NCBI GenBank assembly: GCA_019448385.1
Contig: JAGTXO010000015.1
Span: 310,001 to 374,000, forward strand
DNA from: Diacronema lutheri
Taxonomy: Eukaryota; Haptophyta; Pavlovophyceae; Pavlovales; Pavlovaceae
Length of the DNA: 64,000 nt
Direction: 5' to 3'
A model generated the notes under the pieces. It was not told the origin of the DNA. It was given only the letters and a program-made list of their open reading frames with translations, and did not search any database. The position numbers and the translations under genes are program-made. Of the stretch, positions 11,554-20,049 are shown piece after piece (position 1 is the first letter of the stretch; every line of letters starts with the position of its first letter).

Positions 11554-13179
11554 ATGCAACGCGACGGGCAGCGCGCAAAAATGCCGCCCGGTTTCGTCGC
11601 GCTGCTTCTCGGCGCGCTGTCGACAGGGCGGCAGACGCTCTTCTCGTCCAGGGTGCTGCTGCCGGACATGCGGATCACGTCCGCCGCCGTCACGGTGTGC
11701 GGCTCCACGATTGAGGCCGTTGTGCCGTGCGCCGCGCCGCCGGCCGGGTGCGAGCGGCTGATCGACCTGGGCGAGCAGCTGCTCACGCCGGCGTTTATCA
11801 ACGCGCACACGCACCTGCCGATGGCGGCGCTGCGCGGCATCGACGGCTGCGCGCAGGCAATGAGCGGCGATGTCGTCGTCGACCTCTTCTTCCGGCTTGA
11901 GAAGCTGATGAGCGCGGACGACGTGCGCGCCTTCACGCGGATGGGAGCATATGAATCATTGCTCTGCGGCGTCGGGCTCGTGTGGGAGCACTACTACCAC
12001 GGGCGCGCGCTTGCCGACGCGCTCGTTGATACGGGCCTTGCCGGCGTTGTCGCGCCCACTCTGCAGGACCTTGATGGGCCCGGCGTGCCGTGGCTTGAGC
12101 GCGCGCTCGCCGACACCGCCGCGATTGCCGCCGACGACGCGCTGCGCGAGCGCGGCGTCTTCGCCGCGCTGGGCCCGCACGCGACGGACACGGTGAGCGA
12201 TACGCTGTGGGCGCGCGCCATCGCTCTCGCGCACGAGTGCGGCGGGCTGCCCGTCCACGCGCACGTCGGCCAGTCCATCCACGAGTTTCACGCGGTCCGT
12301 ACGCGATCTCGCGGACTTAGCCCCTTGGCTCATCTCGCCAAGCTCGGCGTCCTCGACGCGGGCCTGCCGCTGATGCTCGTGCACGCGCACTTTGCGACGG
12401 GCGCCGATGTTGCGCTCCTCCGTGCCGCACGCCACGCGCTCGTCACGTGCCCCTTCTCGCACGCGCTCTTCTCCTTCCCGGCGCCCGTGCCGGCATGGCT
12501 CGACGCTGGCGCGACCATCGCTGTCGGCACGGATGCGGCGGCCTCGAACGACTGCATGAATGTGCAGAAGGAGCTGCGCCTGCTCAACGGCTTCGCCTCC
12601 TTCACCGCCACCTACTCGCCGCAGCTCGACGCCTTTTGGCGCGCGCCGCCCACGGCGAGTGAAGATGAGCGGTTGGCACCGCCCGCCGCCAGCGTGGGCG
12701 CAGCAGACGACGAGCTCGCTCGTCGCGCCAACGAGCTCTTCGGCGTGCGGCAGCGTGCGCACGAGGCCGTTGCGTCGCGCACGCTCCGCTCGCCCACCGA
12801 ACTTCTTCGTACTGTCTGGCAGACGCCGGGCGGGCTGCATCCACACTTCCGGGCGGGCGCGATCGAGGCTGGCCACTTAGCGAACCTCCTTGCGTGGGAC
12901 ACGCGCCACCCCAACCTATGGCCGGCGACCGACGTGCTCGCCGCGCTCGTCATGTCCGACGCGACGCCCGCCATCGCGTCGATGATGGTCGCCGGCCGCT
13001 GGATCGGCCGCGAGCCCGACCGGCCGGACGCGCCCGACTTTCGGCGCTCGCTGCTCGATTCGGCCGAGTACGCGCGCGCGCACGTCGAGGCGGACGAGCG
13101 GCTGAGCGCGCTGCTTGAGCGCGCCGGCATTCAGCTGGTGAGCGCCCCGTCTGGCGCGGCCGGGCGAGCAGGCGGATAA
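11554..13179 (+). CDS. Metal-dependent amidohydrolase, TRZ/ATZ (SAH/MTA deaminase-like) family
   Basis: Single exon, 541 codons from the ATG at 11554; a second in-frame ATG at 11581 is equally possible. The fold is a TIM-barrel hydrolase that deaminates or dechlorinates ring substrates. Visible metal and catalytic motifs: INAHTHLPM (paired histidines after strand 1), PVHAHVGQS, VHAHFATG and VGTDAAASND (catalytic Asp). The N-terminal and C-terminal parts (LPDMRITSAAVTVCG; NLLAWDTRHPNLWP) form the usual composite beta-sandwich. Relatives include S-adenosylhomocysteine/methylthioadenosine deaminases, guanine deaminase and atrazine chlorohydrolase; the exact substrate cannot be read from sequence. 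No clear targeting signal. Divergent from the HAC gene with about 50-77 bp between start codons. Its last 49 bp overlap the end of the gene on the opposite strand. Confidence 0.9.
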   Translation: MQRDGQRAKMPPGFVALLLGALSTGRQTLFSSRVLLPDMRITSAAVTVCGSTIEAVVPCAAPPAGCERLIDLGEQLLTPAFINAHTHLPMAALRGIDGCAQAMSGDVVVDLFFRLEKLMSADDVRAFTRMGAYESLLCGVGLVWEHYYHGRALADALVDTGLAGVVAPTLQDLDGPGVPWLERALADTAAIAADDALRERGVFAALGPHATDTVSDTLWARAIALAHECGGLPVHAHVGQSIHEFHAVRTRSRGLSPLAHLAKLGVLDAGLPLMLVHAHFATGADVALLRAARHALVTCPFSHALFSFPAPVPAWLDAGATIAVGTDAAASNDCMNVQKELRLLNGFASFTATYSPQLDAFWRAPPTASEDERLAPPAASVGAADDELARRANELFGVRQRAHEAVASRTLRSPTELLRTVWQTPGGLHPHFRAGAIEAGHLANLLAWDTRHPNLWPATDVLAALVMSDATPAIASMMVAGRWIGREPDRPDAPDFRRSLLDSAEYARAHVEADERLSALLERAGIQLVSAPSGAAGRAGG

Positions 13180-14859
13180 GCTGGACCGTTACGGTCGCGC
13201 CCGCCGTCCGGCCGGCCGGCGTCGATGCTCGCGTGCCTCTCGGCCTCGATCACGAGAGCGCGCAAACGCGGGCCAGCGCAGCACGCGGCTGGGTCGGCCT
13301 CGTGCGCAAGACACGAGAAATAGGCGCGTCGCGCCTTGCCCAGCCCGTGCCATGCCGGCGTCGCCCTGAGCGTGGTCACCGCGCTCGCCCACGCGTCCGC
13401 CGAGCGCACGCTGTGCCCGCGCCATTCGAGAACAGGCGGCAGCAGCCGGCCGAGCGCGCACACGGCGGGCTGGCCGTCGGGCAGCTCGCCGATGCGCAAG
13501 GCGGGCGTCAGGAACGGCTCGGCGCCGAGCATCACCTCCCAGAGCGTGTGATCGCGCGAGAGCACCAGCCAGACGACCATCGCGAGGCGGAGGAGGACGA
13601 GCTCGTCGCCCGTCGCGCCGAGCAGCTGCGCGAGCTGCAGCGTGTTGGCCGTCGTGCCTGACGGGCCGGCGGCGGTTGAGACGCCGAGGCTGGCCGCGCG
13701 CGCGGCGAAGCCTGCGACGTCGCCGATCGGCGTGTCCAGGATTGTATAACAGCTTGAGCCCGGCTGCCACCTCAGACGGCACGATGCCGGCGCGCGCGAA
13801 GACGCGCTCACGCCGGGCGCAACGGCATCCGCTGACAGTGCGCCGGCGTGCGCACGCGCGGGCGCGCCGCACTGGTAGACGATTTCCGCTCTCGAGAGCG
13901 GCGGGAACAAGGACGGATCGTCTGAACGAAGCTGTGTGCCCTCGCAGCCGCCCGCTCGCAAGCGCCTGCACCCGCGCCAGCCGCCCGCGGCGCTTGACGC
14001 GGCTGGCGCCGACGGCGCCGCGCCGTCGCGCGCCGGGTGTGCTCGTGCAGGCAGGCTGCCCGACGCATCAGGCGAGTCGAAGTCGAAGCGCACCCACGAG
14101 GAAAAGGGCGGGAAGAGCCAGTCGGCGATCCCGTTGGATGCACGGCGCGCCGGGTCGACCTCCCGGCGCGTCACGTCGAGCTCGTGCGCGCGCCGTCGCA
14201 CGGCGCTGGCATTAAGCCCGAGCGAGCGCGCGAGCGCCGGCTCGGCCGCCGCGCGGTCAAAGAGCGGCTCGATCACGTGGTTCTTCTGCAGGACGTACAC
14301 GAGTGCCCACCTGCGCGGCGGACGCGTGCGCGGATGTCAGCGCGCGTTGCGCCGAGCAATCTCGAGTCGGACGGGCGCACGAGCGCGCGCGCCTTTCGCG
14401 AAAGTTGCCGTGCTCGAGCACGTCGCGCACTGCAGCCACGTCGGGCCCGACGTAGCCTGCGTTCGCCTGCGACCCCGATCCAAAGGCGAGACGCAGCGCG
14501 TCGTCCGGGTCGGCCGTCGATGCGCCCGTCACAAAGCGCGAGAGGCGCTCAAAGAAGAAGGGGAGGAGCGCATCCTCCATGACGGGCACCGACGCAAACG
14601 CGATGGCCAGGGCGCGCTCGAGCTGCAGCGCGTCCGCCGGCGCGAGCCCCGACGTGTGCGACGGCAGACCGAGCGGGCGCGTGAGGCTCGGCAGCTTGCC
14701 GTCGATGGTGTTGCACACGACGGTGCGCGACGGCTCACAGTCTAGGCGCAGAAGCCCGCTCAGCGCGACGCCGTGCACCCGCGGCGCCGCGTCGAACTCG
14801 CCCACCGGCTGCGAGACGAGCAAGAGGAGGCACGCCAGCGCCGATGCGCCCATGTGCAT
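13131..14859 (-). CDS. Unrecognised secreted or membrane-lumen protein, two exons
   Basis: I do not recognise this family. Exon 1 is 14859-14381 (or 14393 if a GC donor is used; both keep phase), exon 2 is 14310-13131, about 552 residues. The start MHMGASALACLLLLVSQPVG looks like a signal peptide. The first exon then has SRTVVCNTIDGKLPSL and a helical block ending LEHGNF; exon 2 opens WALVYVLQKNHVIEPLF and holds another block, DTPIGDVAGFAARAASLG...HTLWEVMLGAEPFL. A low-complexity stretch near 13800-13900 could be a further in-frame intron. Both exons have a clear codon-position pattern and good splice borders, so the gene looks real. The stop overlaps the end of the convergent amidohydrolase. 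A role in the secretory pathway is inferred only from the leader. Confidence 0.7.
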
Positions 14860-14910
14860 CGCACCGTTGGCAAGTTATTTTGAGCCTGTATCTGATGCTT
14901 TTACAGCTTT

Positions 14911-14943
14911 ACTTACTTTATCTAAGTAAAACTTACTTTATCT
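14911..14943. repeat. AT-rich 13-bp direct repeat between two minus-strand genes
   Basis: acttactttatct occurs at 14911-14923 and again at 14931-14943, with taagtaaa between them. It sits in an AT-rich island (about 14872-14950), striking in this GC-rich window. It is just upstream of the start of the 14859 gene and downstream of the CDF-like gene stop at 15053, so promoter or 3'-end signals are the natural guesses. Confidence 0.75.
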
Positions 14944-15052
14944 GAACAGTCGTCAGTCATCTCCAGAGCCGCGCACAAGCCCGCGCGAATCAATCCGACG
15001 AGGAGTGGCATGTGGCCACGCAGCACGCTCCGCGGGTCGACGGGAGCCCAAG

Positions 15053-16150
15053 TCACATGAGCCACTCGTCGCGGTCGATCTCGATGGTCAGGCTCGTGAC
15101 CAGCGCGCCAAACTGCGCGCGCGCGCTCGCCGCCACAGCCTCCTCGCTCGCGCTGCTCCGCAGCCGCACGTGCAGCGACGCGACGCAATCTGCGGGCCCC
15201 ACCGCCCAGAACCGGCACTCCTTCACCTCCAGCACGCCGTCGAGCGCCGACAGCGCGCGCACGCCCATCGACAAGCTGTCACGCAGGTGCGCCGGACTCG
15301 CCTGTAACAGAATGGCCGCGCAGCCCTCCAGCACCGGCCAAACGATCGAGCGCAGCGCAAACGCGGCGAGCGCAAACGCGCCGATCGAGTCGGGCCACGC
15401 CGCGCCGCACGCGTGCGTGGCCACTGTCAGCGCGAGCGAGGCGCAGCTGGCGAGGAGCGCGGCGCGCGATGCGCGCTCAAGGCCGGGCAGCGTCTCGTCC
15501 GCGCCGTACGCGCCGCTACGCGGCGCCAACGCGACGCCGCGCGCGAGCCAGCCGAGCCCGAGCCCGGCCTTGCGCGGCCGGTCCACGAGGAGAGCAGCGC
15601 AGTGGCCGCCCACGTTGACAGCGGCTGCCGCGACGGCCCACAGTCCGCACGGCGGCGCCGGCGTGAAGAGCGTCTCGAGCGCCTCGAACGCGAGCACGAT
15701 CAACACCGCGCCCATCACAAGCGACGTGGCGAACCCAGCGAGCACGTGCGCGCGCCACAGGCCGAACGGAAAGTCAGGCAGCGCGCCCAGCCGTGCGATC
15801 GCCGGGGATGTGAGGCGGCCGGCGTGGCCGAGCGCAGGCATCGCAAGTAGACAGGCGGCGCAAGCGAGGATCAAACGGCCCGAGTTCAGGGCGATCTGCA
15901 GCTCGATGAGCCCATACACAAGCAACCACGCGACAAGCGCGGCGCGCATCGCGTCGGCGCGAATGGCCTCGTGCATCGCGGCGCGGACGGCCGTTGTGCC
16001 CGCCGAGGGCGCACGCCGTGCAGCTGGCGTGCCACGCGCAGCAATCTCGCCACGCAACGGCGTGCGACGCAGCTGCGCCGTAGGCATGCACTCCATCGCG
16101 AACACCAGTCCGTCGGTGGTCTCACCAGACCCGGCGCCCGATGCGGCCAT
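15053..16150 (-). CDS. Cation diffusion facilitator-like membrane protein lacking metal-site motifs
   Basis: Single exon, 365 residues with six predicted membrane segments in the order of the CDF (ZnT/SLC30) family. Family marks: FPFGLWRAHVLAGFATS before and in TM3, EALETLFTP after it, AVNVGGHCAALL for TM4, DSIGAFALAAFALRS for TM6 and GCAAILLQASP at the start of the cytosolic domain, which ends as a short alpha/beta ferredoxin-like tail (CRFWAVGPADCVASLHVRLR). In active CDF transporters TM2 and TM5 each carry an HxxxD or DxxxD metal pair. Here the TM2 position reads CLLAM and TM5 reads RASRA, so both are lost. Human ZnT6 and yeast Zrg17 are such non-transporting partners in early secretory compartments; a similar auxiliary role is inference. 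The start codon ATG at 16150 lies about 70 bp from a perfect stem-loop. Confidence 0.75.
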   Translation of the reverse strand: MAASGAGSGETTDGLVFAMECMPTAQLRRTPLRGEIAARGTPAARRAPSAGTTAVRAAMHEAIRADAMRAALVAWLLVYGLIELQIALNSGRLILACAACLLAMPALGHAGRLTSPAIARLGALPDFPFGLWRAHVLAGFATSLVMGAVLIVLAFEALETLFTPAPPCGLWAVAAAAVNVGGHCAALLVDRPRKAGLGLGWLARGVALAPRSGAYGADETLPGLERASRAALLASCASLALTVATHACGAAWPDSIGAFALAAFALRSIVWPVLEGCAAILLQASPAHLRDSLSMGVRALSALDGVLEVKECRFWAVGPADCVASLHVRLRSSASEEAVAASARAQFGALVTSLTIEIDRDEWLM

Positions 16151-16199
16151 CCTGCCGATGGGGCGACGAAACTGAGTCCCAGGGTCCAGGGATAGTCAG

Positions 16200-16232
16200 G
16201 ACTCAGGAGTCAGGACTCCTGACTCCTGAGTC
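16200..16232. other. Perfect 15-bp inverted repeat with 3-nt loop
   Basis: Left arm gactcaggagtcagg (16200-16214), loop act, right arm cctgactcctgagtc (16218-16232), with no mismatch. It lies between the stop of the TMC gene (16300) and the start of the CDF-like gene (16150), both on the minus strand. The surrounding 16175-16310 is rich in gactc/gagtc. It could mark a 3' end, a protein site or an RNA hairpin; the sequence does not say which. Confidence 0.9.
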
Positions 16233-16299
16233 GGACTGAAGTCTCTGGAACTCTGAGTGAGTGCAAGACATTAGGAGTGCCAGCAAGGAGACCTCAGAG

Positions 16300-19200
16300 T
16301 CAGTGCATCTCGATCCTGTGCTCGACGATGAGCGTGCGAAGCACGGCCTTCTCCGCGCTCAGGTCCTCCTGCAGCGTCGTGACTTCCTCTGAGAGCCGCT
16401 CTACCGTCGCCGATCTGAACGCGAGCTGTGCGCCGAGCAGGAGAGAGGCCGTCGCGTACCTGCGATGGCGGGCCAGGCGGCGATGGCCGGCGACGACGGC
16501 GGCGCGCGTGCGCGCAACTCGGCGCCACGAGTCAACCCACGTTGAGAAAGACGCGCGGCCACGCGCGGCCACGCGCGGCCATGTCGCGCCGATCGGCGCG
16601 CGGAACGGCAAAGCATGCAGCACGCACGTGAGCGGCGAGCAGAGGAGAGCAAGCATTTGGTCGATCAGCGGTGAATGCCTCTCACGCAACTCGTCGAAGG
16701 TGATGTTGATTGGCACGTGCTCGCCAAATGGGCCGCATGGCGCAATCGGCCTGGAGGATCACCGGTCGGTTGGTCGGTCGGGGGGGGGGGGATGACACGC
16801 GAGCGCGCAGCAAAATGAAAGACGACATGCGGCGCGCTCGCGAGAGTCGCGCTAGTACGTGCGGTCGCGCACGGCGTTTGCGCGCACGGGTGGCGCATCA
16901 GCCAGACCGCGCCCGCGAGGCCGATGATCGCAGTGATCGCCGAAAATGCATGCAGGAAGTTTGCGCTTTGCGAAAGCGTGAACGGCTTGCGCGGCCGCTG
17001 GTAATAGCCGCGCAGCAGCGCCACAGTCGAACGCATATACAGCGACTCGACCACAACGAAGCACGGCAAGATCGCAGGGCACGTGAACACGCCAAAGAGC
17101 GCCATCGCTTGCCTGTAGTAAAGGTCGATTGCTGGCGATGAGATGTCGTACTCAAGCAAGACGCCTGGTTGGAACCAGTTGTAATAGGCCCACGCGGTGA
17201 GTGCGGCCGACACGATCGAGAAGGAGACGTCCGTCAGGTACAGCTGCAGCATGAAGGCGCCTGTCATTGCGCTGCGCTCACGCGCACGGGGCGGCAGATG
17301 CAAGCCGGGGCGGATCGTGGGGGCGGGCAAGAGGACGGTCACAAGTGCATAGCAGCGTGGCCTGCCGTTTGATGAAAGGAAGCCGCGCATGCCCTGCGGC
17401 CCGCGTGCGGCTCACTTCGGGCAGTCTGAACGCTGCAGCACGTCGTGAATGCCGTGCAGCGCGATGGCGAGGTTCGTCATCTTTAGCACATATACTCGCA
17501 AACACACCTGTCGCGACGGCGTGCGCGGCCTTTGTTAAGCCGGCGATGGGCACGGTGGCTCTGCGCTGGCGCGGGCGCTCACTTGCTGCACAATGGCGCC
17601 GTCATCCGAGAAGCCCTCGAGGGAGATCACGCCACGCACGGCCATCGGTGTTGCGAGCTTGAGCGCGGCCAGGAAGGCGGGCGTGCCGTAAGGTACCTGC
17701 GAGAGGAGCACGCTCCTGTCGCACCTGTGACGCTTGCGCACGCCGACCGACGGCGCACGTGCGCGCGTGTAGGAGCGTGAGACGCGCGCCCGCGCGGAGC
17801 GGCGGGCAATAGACTGAGACGCAAGGGCAAAACGAGGCGGCACGTTCGTGGGCAACTTTCGTGCGCGGCGGTAACTGCAACAGGCGCGACCTGCTGTAGC
17901 GGTGCACGAGCGGGCGGCTGCGCGCCATGCGCACGCCAGCGTAGCGCGCGCACGCGAAGAAGACGGCGATCAGGTACACGGCGATCAGCGCGAGCGAGAC
18001 GAGCGCGCCGCACGCGTGCTTTGCAGCTTGCGCCGCCTTGGCCGCAAAGCCAAGGCTGCGCCACTCCGCTCGCAGCCTGTCTCGGTAAAGGCGCTCGCGC
18101 AGTTCGCCGCACGCCGCGTGCGCGCCCACCTCTACCGCATCGGGCTCGGTGCAGTTGAAGTCGATCGCCGAGTAGAGCGTGCGCGTGAAAAAGTCGCCGC
18201 CGGCGCCGTCCGAGCTCGCCGTGCCGCCGTCCGCGCTGCCTGCCACAGCCGGGTCAGCGGCGGCCGAGGCGGGCACGGGCGCGGCGCGCAGCTCGCGCGC
18301 GTTTGCGAGCATGATGGACAGAGTGCCGAGCAAGATGATGGCAAAGGTGCCAAACGTCGCGGCTGTGTACGCAAGGCCCAAATCGTACTTGCCCACGTAA
18401 CGCTCAAAGCCACTGTAGAAAACCCATGACGCCCAATGGGGCGAAGTCGCGCGCACGACCTCGCGCGCGCCCGCAATCGCGGCCGGAGCCATGCCTTCGC
18501 GCGCGTCTGCGCTGCCGCCTTCCGCCAGGCCCGCCGCGATGCCCTCCGCAAGCCGGCGCACGGGCAGCCATGCTGCAGTGGCGGGCGATGGCGCCGGCGC
18601 TGAGCCAAGTCCGAACCCACCCGCCGATGCGCGCGCGTACAGGGAGGCGAACTTTGCGTCGGCGCCGAGCGCGCCCGCCGCGGCGGCGAGGGTCACGCTG
18701 CTTGGCATTGGCGGAGCGCTCGTCGGCGGGGCTGGGAGCGGCTGCGCCGCGGCGGCAGCGGCCGAGCTGGCGGCGGCGGCGGCAAAGTTGGCGGCCAAGT
18801 TGGCGGCGGCGGGCGCATGCTCGCCGTGCTGTTGCGTCGTCTCCGTCGCTTGGCCGCCAGCCGCGCCACCACCTGCCCCGGCAGGCGCGCCGCGGCCCTC
18901 GTCAGAACTGAGCGCGAACGGCAGGATGACGAGCGCCGCCCACAGGACGCACGCGACCAGATCGAAGAAGAGGATGTCGCGCCACAATTCAAAAAGGTCC
19001 GCGATTCCGGAGCCGAACTGGCCCTCGACCGACCGGAGTGTCCGGCGCCACAGCCGCTCGCGCAGCGCGAGCGCGCGCGCGGCGCGCGCGCGCGCGCGGG
19101 CGGCGCCGAGCGTTAGCACGCAGCGCGCGCAGCCGCCCTGCTGGGTCACGTGCGCGCGCTCTCCCGCCTCTTTCGCGCGGTGTGCGGCGAGCCTGTCGCG

Positions 19201-19956
19201 GAGCGGCACGAGCGCCGCCGTGTGCGCCGAGGTTTTGGCCGGCTTGCGCCTGCGCACGTGCACGCCGCCGCCACCGCCACGGCCGCCGCCGCCACGACCG
19301 CCGCCACGACCGCCACGGCCGCCGTTTGCCCGAATGGGCGCAGCAGGCAGGGCGGCAAGGAACGCGGCGCGATGCATTGATGATGTTGCGTGGTCGTCGG
19401 AAGGGGGGACGGCGCTGCCGAGCAGACGGTCGGCGGGCGCGTGCCCGGTCGCGCCGGCTAACGGCGAGCTCGCCGCCGAGGCGGCGAGCGCTGCCGAGGC
19501 TTCGTCGACAACACGCCGGCTGTGCGGCACGTTCTCGAGCGCCGCGCCGAGCGCCTGGGCGGAGCATTGCCCGAGCGCGGGCGCGGGGCTCGGCATGGGG
19601 CTCGGCGCGGCGGAGAGCACGACCGAGCGCCTGCCCTGTCGGCCAGCGCGCTCGGGCGTGCGCGCAGGAAGTTCGGCCACGCGCGCGGACGCGGCCGCGC
19701 TCGGCGCGGCGGCGGCGGCAGCGGCGGTGGGCTCGGCGTAGCGCGCGGGCTCGCGCCACAATTGCGCATGCGCGCGCTCCGCAGGCTGAGGCGCCCGCGG
19801 GAGCGAACCCCCGAGCGGGTCCGCAATTCGGGATGCGCCGGGCGTAGCCGGCGGGTTGGGCGCGCGCTCGAGCAGCATGCCGGGCCTGCGCGGCACGGAG
19901 CGCGGCACGCGGAGCGCGCCGCCCACGGGCGCCGCCCCACGGCCGCTCGCGCTCAT
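16300..19956 (-). CDS. TMC: Transmembrane channel-like (TMC) family protein, five exons
   Basis: Predicted multi-pass channel of the TMC family (mechanosensitive or leak cation channels in animals). Exons 19956-17935, 17696-17583, 17507-17416, 17271-16888 and 16750-16300 join in phase to about 1020 residues. Family marks in order: FGSGIADLFELWRDILFFDL (about 307), FYSGFERYVGKYDLGLAYT (about 510), a TM near 640-672, ISLEGFSDDGAIVQQ, CLRVYVLKMTNLAIALHG, the conserved block LYYRQAMALFGVFTCPAILP and CGPFGEHVPI near 880. TMCs carry the same LEG(Y/F), R-LLKM, YGQTL-LG-FFSP and CGPF blocks. The first 300 residues are low complexity with RGG-type repeats ([14 protein letters not shown]), likely cytosolic. 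The exon 1 donor choice (GT at 17934) rests on phase and homology. Divergent from AP-4 epsilon with 93 bp between starts. Confidence 0.82.
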
Positions 19957-20049
19957 TCAAACCCCCAAAAGCGGCGTCACCATCGTTGTGAGAGGGGCAG
20001 CCATCGCGCGGCGCAGCCGTGGACCGCGGAGGCGTGCACGCCGGTCGCG

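Noticed and set aside
16665-17390. Separate membrane protein gene starting at 17390 or 17267
   Set aside because: Its blocks are the C-terminal part of the TMC family and phases link it to upstream exons.
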